A stretch of DNA of 64,000 nucleotides from Mesostigma viride (GCA_009746045.1 RPFO01000165.1:3417141-3481140), one strand, 5' to 3'; shown: positions 31,639 through 42,324, counted from the stretch's first letter. Notes: generated by a model from the letters alone, not told the origin. Translations and numbers: made by a program.

Positions 31639-31866
31639 CGCGATGCGCAGTGTCAAATTTGTCACCGGGTCGACCAGCCTGAGGTCATGTTGCTGTGTGA
31701 TCACTGCAACTGCGGCTGGCATCTTCACTGCCTTCAACCCCCTCTGTCTCAGGTACCTGAGGGTTCCTGGTTTTGCCCTGTGTGCATTGCTGCGGGGTTC
31801 ACCACCCATGCGATTCAAGCAGCTACTGCCACTTTGTTGCTCGCTACCCAGCAAAGGACTTGGTAG
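31639..31866 (+). pseudogene. PHD finger, C-terminus of the gypsy polyprotein
   Basis: The frame contains a complete C4-H-C3 PHD signature from Cys 31651 to Cys 31785: C-x2-C, 11 residues, C-x2-C, x4-H-x2-C, 14 residues, C-x2-C (including CDHCNCGWHLHC and WFCPVC). It ends with QQRTW and a TAG at 31864-31866. A polypurine tract follows at once. PHD fingers bind histone H3 tails, so the module could guide integration to chromatin. It was joined to the integrase before the 8.4-kb insertion; its frame is shifted by one relative to the integrase tail, so another indel must be assumed. Confidence 0.85.
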
Positions 31867-31867
31867 C

Positions 31868-31884
31868 GAGGGGGGGGAGAAAAG
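31868..31884 (+). promoter_or_regulatory. polypurine tract of the gypsy element
   Basis: GAGGGGGGGGAGAAAAG lies directly after the pol stop and is followed by TGGGCAGC. It would prime plus-strand DNA synthesis next to the 3' LTR. Confidence 0.7.
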
Positions 31885-33269
31885 TGGGCAGCACTAGTGG
31901 GGTAAGGCTAGCATGTTGGCCCATCGATCACTCATGCAGCCATACCTCATGAGGGCCAACGAGGTCGTGGGCTACTGTCAGTGCAGGGAGTTTGGCACGA
32001 GTACGCGACAGCTGTCGCGCGCCGTTCCGATTCGCACGAGTATTGGCTTTACGCGGGGCCGCCACGCGGCCGGCCCGGGGGACGAGGCGAGGCAGCTAGG
32101 CATTGCGCGTGTGCGAGTTGTTACGCCTTTGGCATTTGGGCCTTACGGGAGCAACGCATGCGCCGTAGCGCGACGCGCAGCACGGGGAGTTGACAGCGGT
32201 ACTGACATGCGTCACCAGGAGGTCAGTGCCAACGCTGGCAAGCAGCACGCACTGGCTGCTGGACTACAACACGGACCAAGCTAGGCTGCCAGCCTGGCAA
32301 TTATGCGGATCGTGCAGGCTGAACATGCACGTGCACGCAAGCTGGCGCGTTATTGATTTCGAGAACTGTCCGCTGCAGGTAGATAATGTCGTGCAATATT
32401 GGCATTGATATTCGGCAGGCTGGCAAGCCGCTTTTGTGAATGCGACAAGGCAGCTTTTCTCGTCAGGGCCAGCTAGTTGTCGTACATGCTTGGTTGGTGA
32501 TATAGTTGTTTGGCAAGCTCAGGGGTCGGCAAGTCGACACTGGAGTGCTCTGCGACAAGGGCATTTTGTCGTCTGGGATTTCTGGCCTACCCAGGTTGTC
32601 TAGTTGATTTTGTCGTCTAAAGAGAAAGTGCTAGATGATATGTTTCATATGCGGAACAGGGAGTCGTTGCAGACAACGACTTAGGATTTTGTGTACTTTT
32701 AGGTCTTGGTGCTGACCAAAGCCGAGTGCCACGGAGTAGCTTTGGTGTAATTGAAGCAGTATGGACGACAAAGCGGTTGTCGTCAGGATCAGATACTGAG
32801 CGTGGCTACGAGGTAAGGCTGACGCAAGATATTGCGTAAGTGTAAGGCATTCATTGGGATAAGTGTGTGTTTCCACCAGGGCGTTGGATGTAGCTCTGTG
32901 TGGATCCTTGAACTCTGTCTTGGTCATGGTGGTGCGTGGCAAGTGTGGCCAGCCCTCCTTTCTTTCATCGAGCCCAGCCATTGCTGAAACAGAGCTGCCA
33001 AGTTAGGTAGAGTATTGGTAATAAAAACGTTATTTCATTTGCAACAAAGAACACAGTGTGAAGCCTAACCTAGCCATACCTCACTCTCAGGTCTCACCTT
33101 TTTGAGAAGTGCAGTTGGCACTGGCTTCTCGTCTTAGAAAAGTGGGCAGCACTAGTGGGGTAAGGCTAGCATGTTGGCCCATCGATCACTCATGCAGCCA
33201 TACCTCATGAGGGCCAACGAGGTCGTGGGCTACTGTCAGTGCAGGGAGTTTGGCACGAGTACGCGACAG
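31878..33269 (+). repeat. X-R-X: 134-bp direct repeats bracketing the right R copy
   Basis: Segment X (31878-32011) is repeated at 33136-33269, and between them lies R (32019-33136). Both X copies end with GCGACAG. The left R copy is also preceded by CGACAG but not by X. X begins inside the polypurine tract and contains the first 33 codons of the downstream 310-aa ORF. The right copy could be a 3' LTR of about 1.25 kb (X+R) followed by the start of a second one, but the borders lack a clean TG...CA. Confidence 0.6.
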
Positions 33270-34103
33270 TGTGACCTGCCGCGCGCCTCCGCCGAGCTTG
33301 CCATCTCGCCCATGTCCTACGGGTTCTCCCAGGTGTGTCGGGTGCCGCGGGACCGTGGCCTACCCATTGAGACTGATCGGCCTCCTTTTGATATGGTTAT
33401 TTTAGCTGATCCTGTGTTCCAGGGCGAGATCCTGGTTCGGCGCGTTCTGTATCGCTGGGCTAGGCGTCACAATGACTTGGACACCTACGGTGGGTTCCAG
33501 TGGGCTTACCCTCCGCCTCTGGGCATTATGGCCTCAGATGCCCTTACGGTAGAGTTTCCTGCAGTGCCGGGTGCTACGTACAGCACGGTTCTCCAGCCCA
33601 TCCTGGAGTGGGATGCCCGTCGTCCAGCGCCCATCCCGGGCCAGGGTCTGGACTCCCGTGGCCATCCTCCTCCTCGGGCTAGCGACTACCTCGAGACGTT
33701 CGGGTCGCGACAGTGTGCTCGTCGGTGGCGCTCCCGTGAGGTTTGGCACATGCGGATGTGGCCGTCTAACGTGGAGCCCCTGGTAGATCTGTTCTTCCCG
33801 ACGGGTTTGCGCCCTCGGATCCGGTACCATCGCCTACTCCTGCGGGCTCTCTGCTTGATCGCGGTAGAGCCTTTCCGGCTACGCCTCTTTGCCTGTGGTT
33901 TCCTGGACTGGGCCCGTGGCCAGGTCGTTCTTACGCAGCATAGGTATTACTGGGCCTTTCTGGGCCTTTTTCCTGATGGCGTGTGGGCCGATGTTTTCCT
34001 CACTGTATATAGGAATGACAATGCCGATGATGTGGCCCACTACCAGGCGTACCTGGATGTTCTGCTGGCCTCTCGTGGCACTTACCAGACGGATGGCAAC
34101 TAG
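33171..34103 (+). CDS. 310-aa protein of unknown function upstream of an LTR
   Basis: An intact ORF from ATG 33171 (MLAHRSLMQPYLMRANEV) to TAG 34101-34103. It is rich in Arg, Trp, Tyr and Leu with no recognised domain, signal peptide or clear membrane helix. Segments such as WARRHNDLDTYGGFQWAYPP and FGSRQCARRWRSREVW suggest a basic, nucleic-acid-binding-like surface, which is inference only. It is followed by about 370 bp, then a polypurine tract and an LTR, so it occupies the additional-ORF (env) position of an LTR element. The first 33 codons lie in repeat X2. The part after CRQ could once have continued the frame ending at 10482. Confidence 0.5.
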   Translation: MLAHRSLMQPYLMRANEVVGYCQCREFGTSTRQCDLPRASAELAISPMSYGFSQVCRVPRDRGLPIETDRPPFDMVILADPVFQGEILVRRVLYRWARRHNDLDTYGGFQWAYPPPLGIMASDALTVEFPAVPGATYSTVLQPILEWDARRPAPIPGQGLDSRGHPPPRASDYLETFGSRQCARRWRSREVWHMRMWPSNVEPLVDLFFPTGLRPRIRYHRLLLRALCLIAVEPFRLRLFACGFLDWARGQVVLTQHRYYWAFLGLFPDGVWADVFLTVYRNDNADDVAHYQAYLDVLLASRGTYQTDGN

Positions 34104-34456
34104 ATAGAGGGCCTTAGGCCCGACCTGAGGGTGTTGTCCCTCCGGTATATAGAGTCGCCCTCATATTCTGGCCAGTTGACTGGTCGTTCTTGGTCCTTGG
34201 TACTGATTTGTTTACTCTGTGTGTCCTGCCCAGTGCCGTTCCCCCCGGCAAGGACTCTGTTCCAGGCAGTTAGGGGAACCTACCACCAGGCTTGGTGCTG
34301 GCTAACCCTACACCTCCCGGCGTGGTGGTGGAACCGAGTTAACACGTTGGTGCTTTGTATCTTGGATGGCCTGCCGATTGTGTTGGTGTGTGCTGGGTGC
34401 ATTAGGTTTCCTACCCCTTGGTTTCCTCCCTGTGCGTAGGGAGAGGGCTCCCTACC

Positions 34457-34472
34457 TTTGTGGGGGGGGAGG
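34457..34472 (+). promoter_or_regulatory. polypurine tract
   Basis: TTTGTGGGGGGGGAGG immediately precedes an LTR that starts TGTTACG, the standard arrangement for plus-strand priming. Confidence 0.75.
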
Positions 34473-35036
34473 TGTTACGTCGCGTAACAATTCGTTGTAG
34501 TTACGGACGTAAATTAGGTTCCTTGCCTCGGTTGTTCTTAGGTTTACGTGTAGTTCCAACTGGGACACTATTGTCCTCGTAACAGAACTGTGGTACATTG
34601 GGTGCTTTTGGGCGCCGCGCCGCGTACTTTATTAGTGGTCCTTATCCTTTGGTAGAATGTAGTGGACCAGCGTGCATCTGTGCAGCTGCCTGTGCATTTG
34701 TAGGCGAGGGCCAGGTCGGCCCGAGCATGTTGGACCGTTGGTGACCATTTATGCACGTTCTACCCCTCGTGTGGTCACTCGGCGTGTGTTAAATGAATTA
34801 ACACATATAGGCTTGGGTCACGGCAGTGTAGTGTGTTTCCTTCCTCTATTCCTGGAATAAACGGGTTCGGGTAAATGGTTGTATGGCGTATTATAGCAAC
34901 ACATACGTGAATGCATTGAGATCAGCTCCGTCTCGTTCGTCTTTCGCTAGGGGTTTGAGTAGAGGAGGCCTGACCAATTTAGGTAGCATCAGGCCCAGTA
35001 GAGGTAGAGGTGGAGGTAGAAGTTTAGGACGTAACA
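34473..35036 (+). repeat. LTR (3' LTR of the element carrying the 310-aa ORF)
   Basis: 564 bp, starting TGTTACG and ending CGTAACA, a perfect 7-bp terminal inverted pair. The start is itself palindromic (TGTTACGTCGCGTAACA). It is related along much of its length to the LTR at about 42100-44589 (shared blocks around the GCGCCGCGC word, AGTGGTCCTT, AACACATAT, ATGGCGTATTAT). No internal gag or pol belonging to it is seen on the left, so the element is incomplete or was broken by the gypsy. Confidence 0.75.
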
Positions 35037-35625
35037 CCATCCATCCATCCATCCATCCATCCATCCATCCATCCATCCATCCATCCATCCATCCATCCAT
35101 CCATCCATCCATCCATCCATCCATCCATCCATCCATCCATCCATCCATCCATCCATCCATCCATCCATCCATCCATCCATCCATCCATCCATCCATCCAT
35201 CCATCCATCCATCCATCCATCCATCCATCCATCCATCCATCCATCCATCCATCCATCCATCCATCCATCCATCCATCCATCCATCCATCCATCCATCCAT
35301 CCATCCATCCATCCATCCATCCATCCATCCATCCATCCATCCATCCATCCATCCATCCATCCATCCATCCATCCATCCATCCATCCATCCATCCATCCAT
35401 CCATCCATCCATCCATCCATCCATCCATCCATCCATCCATCCATCCATCCATCCATCCATCCATCCATCCATCCATCCATCCATCCATCCATCCATCCAT
35501 CCATCCATCCATCCATCCATCCATCCATCCATCCATCCATCCATCCATCCATCCGTCGCGATTAATGCTCCATGACTCCCCAACGGGGGCTAGCAGGATT
35601 TTAATAAGTTAATTAATTAATACAT
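35037..35625 (+). mobile_element. 5'-truncated LINE-A 3' end with (CATC)n array
   Basis: About 129 uninterrupted CATC units (35037-35553) are followed by GATTAATGCTCCATGACTCC, CCCAACGGGGG and a TTAA-repeat tail. The same 3' end, array included, follows a LINE RT at 48336-49804, which identifies this as a LINE remnant truncated within its microsatellite. It abuts the end of the LTR exactly. Long Ile-His-Pro-Ser or Met-Asp-Gly-Trp frames are artefacts. Confidence 0.8.
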
Positions 35626-35640
35626 CTCAGGCATGCATAG

Positions 35641-35795
35641 TTAAAAAAAAATAAATTAAATTATAACATGCCTCCGTGGGGAGGTCATGTAGCACATATT
35701 CCATGATGGATGGGGTGGAGGAAGCCGCGTGATCGAACTATCCTAACTCTAAGCTATCTAGAAAATCGACTAACTACACTACTCATAAAAACGCA
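35641..35795 (-). mobile_element. LINE-B 3' fragment, inverted
   Basis: This is a reverse-complement copy of the 3' UTR and A-tail of the LINE at 36300-38954 (matching about 38800-38953), at roughly 95% identity by eye. The T-rich start here is the A-tail. It is a short 5'-truncated insertion that forms an inverted pair with the larger copy 3 kb away. Confidence 0.8.
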
Positions 35796-36288
35796 TGCAT
35801 AGTTGTCTCACTTAATCTCAAGGAGACAACCAGCGCAGGCCAGAATCGGGAGAATCCGGACCATGGTAGCTCGAGCCTGCCGTTATATCTTCACTTAATC
35901 TAGTCAATCGAATCCATCGGGGTTGATGAATTAAACTCGTGCACACAATCATACCGCGGCTTAACAAACAATTGCTCACACCACATTGGACCGCAATGCG
36001 TTGATCAAGAAATATCAAGGAGACAACCAGCGCATGCGCAGGCCAGAAATCGAGAGATGCGTTGATCAAGAAATATAATTGTCTCCTTGATAATTGTGTG
36101 ATTTGTGTCTAGTTATCTCAGTAAGTTAGACAAGTAATATCCTTGACTACTTCTGTGGAACTGAAAGTGGTCAACGAGCAAGAGGCTTTGAGGATGGATG
36201 AATAATGCGAACCTCATTATACCATGTTAGATTAGATCACAACAAACGTTCCAGCAATGGCAACCCATACGTCCTAATATCAACGTGC
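35796..36288. other. no gene; dispersed short repeats
   Basis: Contains two copies of a word starting TCAAGGAGACAACCAGCGCA (35818 and 36015), also present at 53203. A small hairpin (GTTGTCTC...GAGACAAC) lies at about 35802-35830. The source of the repeats is unknown. Confidence 0.5.
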
Positions 36289-36299
36289 ATGTCGAGCAT

Positions 36300-37100
36300 T
36301 GCTAGCAGATGACGACCATAGCTGCCGGGTAGAGGAGCTAGTCGCATTTTGCATAGAGCATCGTGTATCTATTCTAGGCGTCCAGGAACACCGTCGCCAG
36401 GTGCCATTTGGCACGGTGAGCACTAACCGCCTTGCAGGCGGTTGGCGTTTCTACTTCGCTGGAAGTGGGACGCCAGGCCAAGGTGGTGTTGGTCTTTTGT
36501 GTTCGCCGTTGGCAGTTGCTAGCCTCAGTACGCTTAAGTTCCTAACCCCACGCCTTATGGTAGCCCATTTCACCTCCGTCGAGGGGCGGTCTAAGCACCA
36601 CCTCACGGTGGGGGTGGGCTATGCACCCCATAGTGGTCTACCTGAGTCGGAGCGCCAAGAGTTCTTCGAGTCTTTGCATAACCTTGAGGGGGTCACTCCG
36701 GCCCGCCACTTTTTGGTTATGCTGCTCGACGCCAATGCTACGCTCCCCGTGGGCACTGCTGGCAGTCGCTTTGCGCCTGCTGACACGGAAGCTAACGCCA
36801 ACACTCCCCTTTTCTCTGCCTTTTTGCGGGATAGCGGGATGGTTGCTGTCAACTGCCAATTCCAACGTCCCTCACAGGACTTGGGTCACTTTTCGTGGCC
36901 CTAACGGCCGTCAGGCCTGTCTGGACTACGTGGTGGTACGGCAGCCCAGGTGCACCTCGGTTCTGGACGCCCGAATGTTTGACACGCCCACGGTGTGCTC
37001 TGACCGCTGGTTGGTGCGCGCGACCCTTCGGCTCCGGTTCCACGTCCCCGCGCGCCGCGCCGCACTGGTCCGCCCTGACTGGTCTGCTCTACGCCCGGTC
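36300..37100 (+). pseudogene. LINE-B apurinic-type endonuclease domain (frameshifted)
   Basis: An EEP/APE fold is indicated by VSILGVQEHRR, GYAPHSG, LVMLLDANA and GHFSWP (to 36904). A frame change near 36890 then leads to FRGPNGRQACLDYVVV and SDRWLV, the usual C-terminal D/S-D-H block with Arg in place of His. It would nick target DNA. The N-terminal edge of the domain coincides with the insertion boundary. Confidence 0.85.
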
Positions 37101-37771
37101 CGGGGAGATCCTGAGGACTGGACGGACGCCGAGCACGAGCGGAACCGGTGCCGCCAGGAGTCGGCCCTGGACGCCCGGGCGGACGTCGACGAGCTGGACA
37201 AGGGTGCCCCCAACGCCGCCATTTTTGCGGGCTTTGCGGCCCGTGGCCCGTTGCTGGCGGCCCGGCACCCGCCGGTCATGCCCCGCCGGCCGCCCCGGCC
37301 CGCTCTACCGCCAGGACCCCCAGGTCTTGGCCGCCGGGCACCGCCTCAAGCGTAACCGGGACCCGCTGCAGAAACCATTGCTCAAGGCCGCCCTTGTGGA
37401 GGCCTACGAGCACGCTCAGGACGCGGAGGCGGCCCAGTGCATCGCGGATGCCAAGGCCTGCCAGGCTCGCAACCAGGGCAAGGACATGTGATACCACCTC
37501 GACCGGCTCGGCGGCCGGCGGCAGCGCACCCCGGTGGAGCACACGGGGGACGGCACGGCGCCGGTCAGCCTTGACCGCTGGTTGGCCCACAATGTTTCCT
37601 TGACCAGTGGGGCTCGCGCCCCCCCCCGCCGCTTCACCCCGAGACGGCCGCCCGCCTCGGGGTCGCCGGACCCCCGCCGCCGCCAGCGCCCCCCTCCTCG
37701 GCCGCGGACTACCAAGTCCCCGCCTTGCAGGAGGGCTGCCTTGCCACTGACGACGTCGTCCCCCCTTCACT

Positions 37772-38400
37772 TTGAAGGAATTGGACGGCGCCCTTGCTCG
37801 CCTGCGGTACGATGCGGCGGTCGGTGCCGACCACCTTTCTGCTGAGCTGCTGAAGACCCCTGATCTGGCGGTTAGGGATCTTCTGCTGGCGTTCTGCAAC
37901 CGTGTCCTGCTCTCTGACGAGCCTCCGCCTGCTGAGTGGCAGACGGCCATCCGCTTCATGCTGTACAAGAAGGGCTCTGCTGCTGACCCGGGCAACTACC
38001 GGGGTGTCTGCCTCCAGAGCGCCGCGCTGAAGGTCTTCATGCGCATGATGCTGAACAGGCTCCGCGCCGCGCTGGACCCACACCTGGGTGAGTCTCAGAT
38101 GGGTTTCCGTCGTGATCGTAACACTGTCATGGCTGTGTTTGTCGCGCGCCGGTTGATGGAGGAGGTGCGTCGACTTCCCCCTGACAGTTTGCCGCTGGTC
38201 TTCATTTTTGTTGACTATAAGCTCCGTTCGCTCACACCCTACTGGCGCTCGAAGGGCCTGAGCGGGCACCGCAAGCGCATGCTCTTCAAGGTCCTCGTCC
38301 TCACGGTGCTCACGTATGGCGCCGAGGCGTGGACCCTCCCACCCAAACTGGCAGCTAGGCTAGACGGCACGGTTTACAGGATGCTCCGACAGGTCCCGTA
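37772..38400 (+). pseudogene. LINE-B reverse transcriptase with palm deleted
   Basis: RT fingers are present: AVGADHLSAELLK, EWQTAIRFMLYKKG, NYRGVCLQSAALKVF, SQMGFRRDRNT, LVFIFVDYK. The frame then jumps straight to the C-terminal LTPYWRSKGLSGHRKRMLFK and VLTYGAEAWTL. The segment that should contain the catalytic YADD box is missing, so the copy cannot reverse-transcribe. The frame stops at 38399-38401, and further degenerate coding (GHLARTSQVDT) follows in other frames. Confidence 0.85.
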
Positions 38401-38965
38401 GTTTTTTCCGAGCGTCCGTCATCAGAGTCTTTGTATCATGGCATGCCTCGTGTTTCGGACGAGATTAGGCAGCGTAGGAAAGCATTTGTAGGACACCTTG
38501 CTCGCACCAGCCAGGTCGACACCACCCTCGGTCTGGCCGGCCGGCCCAGCGGCTTGGCCAGCCAGGGCGGCACATTCTAACCTGGCCTGGCCCCGAGGAC
38601 ATTCCCAAAAGGGTAGGAAAACCTGTCACGAACTACGTTCAGATGTTGCTGGACGACCTAGTGGTACCAGCCCAGTTTGAGCACCGCATCCACTCTCTCT
38701 CCCGTCTTTGGACTGCCATGCAGGACAAGACGCGGTGGAAGAAGATTGTCAAGGCGCACACGCCCGACCCTGTGGGCAAGCCACCTCCCCCCAAGCGGCG
38801 GAGGCGTTTTGATGAGTAGTGTAGTTGGGATTTTCTAGATAGCCTAGAGTTAGGATAGTTCGATCACGCGGCTTCCTCCACCCCATCCATCATGGAATAT
38901 GTGCTACATGACCTCCCCACGGAGGCATGTTATAATTTAATTTTTTTTTTTTTAATGTCGAGCAT

Positions 38966-39500
38966 GCTCCACCGTTAGCCTGAAATGGACCAATCAGGTT
39001 ACAGCATCACAAGGTAAGATTCTTTCGTCCCTCTAACTAGACACGTAACAGAAGAGCACACAAACCAGCCTGGCAGAATCCAGACGTGGAATCACCGAAT
39101 CTTGATAAGCACTGGAGTCATAAAGGATCATTTAAGACTTGGCAGAACCGACAAACTAATAACCCCACGTGGATCAGGCCACGACCAATGGGGGTCTAAA
39201 CAAGTCAGTTGACAAAGTCCAGGTCTCAAAATATATCTGCACGTGGGAAACCTCATAACTAGCTCAATACTTGTCCAAAAGGCCTCAAATAAAATCCCAA
39301 ACTATTACAAAACTCAGGATGTAACAACAAGTCAGATTTGGTTGTTACATATTGACATGTCAAGCAAATGTGGGTCAGCAAGTATTGACTGTCCTCCCTA
39401 ATGGTGGCGGTTGCTAGGGAACATCCAGTAATTTTATCCTGAGGGGGGGCACTCAGGGTTCAAGGGAACTCCCACAGCAACCTTGGGTTGGTACCACAAT
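38966..39500. other. no gene seen
   Basis: Unique-looking AT-rich sequence between the LINE-B TSD and the GGC array; no motif recognised. Confidence 0.5.
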
Positions 39501-39514
39501 GCATGGCACTACCC

Positions 39515-39845
39515 AACGCCAGCGGCGGCGGCGGCCCGGCTAAGGCGGTGGCAGCCCAGAGGAGGCGGCGGGGGCAGCAGCCCGGAGCCGGCGGCGGCAG
39601 CGGCGGCCCGAAGGAGGAGGCGGCGGCGGCGGCCCGGAGGAGGCGGTGGCGGCTTGGAGGCGGCAGCGGCCCGGAGGAGGCGGCGGCGGCCCGGAGGCGG
39701 CAGCGGCCCGGAGGAGGCGGTGGCGGCGGCGGCGGCCCGGAGGCGGCGGCGGCAGCGGCGGCCCGTAGGAGGCGGTGGCGGCCCGGAGGCGGCAGCGGCC
39801 CGTAGGAGGCGGCGGCGGCCCGGAGGAGGAGGCGGCGGCGGCCAT
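39515..39845. repeat. imperfect (GGC/GGA)n G-rich array
   Basis: Trinucleotide-based minisatellite with higher-order units GGCGGC...CCCGGAGG. All six frames are open because of the repeat; the Ala/Arg/Gly-rich translations are not credible proteins. Confidence 0.9.
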
Positions 39846-41260
39846 TGAAACCACCACTCAGTTGGACAGCCTACACGAGCTTTCACCAACAAAGCCTGAC
39901 ATGTCAAACTACCAGTGAAGATTCGCTTTTTGCACCCGAGTGGGTTGAGAGCCCACTACTCGTCTAGCCACTGAATCGGCACATGCCAAACCAGCCACTT
40001 CAGGCTGGCTTCAACCATGCTTGAACCACCGTCAACATGAGTGGCTCAACACATGTAGTGAACGTTGGAACTGATGGGAAGCACAGATGTCCACCGGGGG
40101 AAGTGATGGCACCACGGCTCCATCGCAAGCAAGGGCCACTAGGCCTACTGTCCACACCATGATGGCTGATTGAGCTTCAAACATTGCCAATCATTATGAT
40201 GATGGCACCACTGATATGCCACATCCTTGATGATAAGTGTAGCAATAGTAGCCGGGCCGCAGCAGCAAGAAGATATGTCGCATGCAGCGCCACGTAGGTC
40301 CGTCCACCATGCGCCGCACCTGCAAGTGTGTAAGCAAGGGCATGGTTCCATGTCTGGGGGTGGCCTTGTACATTTGGGAGGAGTTGGCGCCACATGTATA
40401 AGTAACGCAAAGAAGCCAAGCACTCAAGTCCATCGTTGAAAGAAAATACACACATGAGATTCAAGGCCACATCTCACGATCATGGAGTCATCCAACAAGC
40501 ACTACAATGGACACCACAACTCCAACATTCCATTATAGTGCTTAAAGCCAAACACCGCAAAATGTTCGGGAGCAAGACAATGGCCCGGCACATATGTTTG
40601 AGATACTCATATTACACTACGGCAAGAAGATGTTCAATGTTGATACGAAGTTTTATGGCCGAGGAAACGCACCAACTTACAACAAACACAGATGAAATGT
40701 AGCCAGGATACACATGTTGTCCCACTTAGGATTGTTAACGTGAAGATGGATGTGCCGGAAAGGATGTAGGCAGCCTGTGGTGCATAGAAGTTGCACCTTC
40801 CCTATTGCACTAAGCAAGCGCTGCCATGCTAGCAACATTGCCAGCAAATACCTCCAAATGATCCATGAGGGCATTGACCTCGTGAAGGTGCATCGAGGTT
40901 GCAGTTTCATATTCGCTCATGGGAGTTGGGGTTGCGAACAAGCACTGCCAACACTTGGAGCAGACGCGGCATTGCTAGGGCAGTTGCCGTGACCAAGAGA
41001 AGCAACGAACCCGCATCGGGCCCGGGCCCGCTTCGAAGTACCCGTAGCCTCACCGACAACGCTTCCACCAAGAGTTGCAGAGACCTTGCGTTTTGACGTG
41101 GGTGGCTCGTTGGGATGGTGTGCTCTTTGTTTACGTGGTTGTTTTCCCCGACCACGGGGTGGAGGACCTAAAGGGTTTTCTACCAAGCGAGCAGCACTTC
41201 CATCCCCTCCCGGCAGTGTCGCATTGTGACTGACCTGACTTTATGGCAGTGTCTTCTGCT
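39846..41260. other. no gene recognised
   Basis: Moderate-complexity sequence. Short open frames on both strands have no recognisable domain. Confidence 0.5.
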
Positions 41261-41261
41261 G

Positions 41262-41887
41262 TCAGTATGACTTACAACGCCTGAGAAAATCCGAGCCACA
41301 ACGACCCTCATGCGCCAAAGAAGCCCATGCCTTCATGTGAGCGAGAATGTCAGTATACGTAGGCTCCGTGCCTTGAGCGACATCCACGTTGACATCATCA
41401 TCACGGCTGTTCTCAGGGTGTACAGTTACCATCTGTTGGAATTGTAGCTGGCTCTCAATAGTGTCCGGCTTTAGTTGCTTCCACCTATCGCACACCAATT
41501 GAATCGGCACCTGCTTGCACTGATGAAGATGCACCTCAACGGCTAAACAATGGCGGCATGGGAGGCCTACAAAGGCTGGAAATCGGCATGTGCACTCCAA
41601 AACATGGCCGTCCTCCCCGGTCGTAACCAAACGTTCATTTTGTGCCTGACCACAGGAATCCAAGCACAGATCAAGCTTCTCCTTCACATTTGAACATTCT
41701 CCAACAAAGGAAACCTTGAACACGTTAGCAGTCTCTGACGGCTCAACCCCGGATAGTGCTGTGATGCGGCAAGCTCTACCGAGTACTGGGTGCAACGGCG
41801 TGGTGGCCAGGAAGTCGTTTTTACGCCACGTTCAAAATCATCGTTCATAAACACTTTACGCGGCCGCCTTGGCATGGTATGGCCCAC
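41262..41887 (-). pseudogene. MULE/FAR1-type transposase C-terminus with SWIM zinc finger
   Basis: A minus-strand frame (41795-41262) contains GHVLECTCRFPAFVGLPCRH, the CxC...CxH SWIM signature that follows the DDE core in Mutator-like and FAR1 transposases. The N-terminal part (MPRRPRKVFMNDDF, from about 41875) is in another frame, so there is a frameshift near 41820. No DDE core is present. A small domesticated SWIM protein is an alternative, but the broken frame argues against it. Confidence 0.7.
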
Positions 41888-42324
41888 AGGCCGCCATCTT
41901 GACCCACAAACGGTTTTCGCAAGTATGAGCCAGTAGGCTGCGCTTTTCGTTCGTTTCGTCCCTGATCACAATGTTTCCCGCTTATGCCGACGCGTCTGCA
42001 AGCGTTACCCGTATTTATCGGCCCACACCGTTCCTTTCGCAAGCGTTACCCGTATTTATCGACGCGTACCGTAGCCTCTCGTCGTTGTCATCTGTCATCG
42101 GGTGTTGCCAACACCGGGTGTGATTTCCAAAAACCCACCGGCCGGTCGGTACCGGGCCTTGTGACGTGGCAATTGTACAGTATGGTGGTTCGGTGCAGTC
42201 GCGCCGCGCTGCGTACTTCAGTAGTGGTCCTTTTATCCTCCGTGTGAACCTTGTGGACATGCGTTGGTCCTGTAGGCGAGGGTCAATGTCGGCCCGAGCG
42301 TACACGCTGTCGACGATCATTTAT

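Larger units (their letters stand above)
11601..31866 (+). mobile_element. Ty3/gypsy element encoding a DNA methyltransferase, split by two insertions
   Basis: The coding order along the plus strand is Gag, retropepsin, C5 DNA methyltransferase, RT, RNase H, [insertion 18086-21579], integrase, [insertion 23271-31633], PHD finger, stop, polypurine tract. RT-before-integrase and the YIDD and H2C2 motifs make it Ty3/gypsy. Without the insertions and including the R repeats it is about 10.8 kb. Several frameshifts break the pol frame. It is probably inactive in this copy, or its sequence contains homopolymer errors. Confidence 0.85.
36300..38954 (+). mobile_element. LINE-B, 2,655 bp, 5'-truncated, flanked by 11-bp TSD
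   Basis: Flanked by ATGTCGAGCAT (36289-36299 and 38955-38965) and ending in a T/A-rich tail. It encodes endonuclease and part of an RT; ORF1 is absent. The L1-type layout and target-site duplication make retrotransposition by target-primed reverse transcription certain. Confidence 0.9.

Noticed and set aside
34883-35583. Long open frames of Ile-His-Pro-Ser or Met-Asp-Gly-Trp repeats on both strands
   Set aside because: They are translations of (CATC)n; a 4-bp repeat without stops is open in every frame and has no codon-level signal.
37118-37771. Host-type GC-rich coding region between LINE-B endonuclease and RT
   Set aside because: Several frames are open, but all lie within one TSD-flanked LINE; the composition reflects the LINE linker region and no separate domain is seen.
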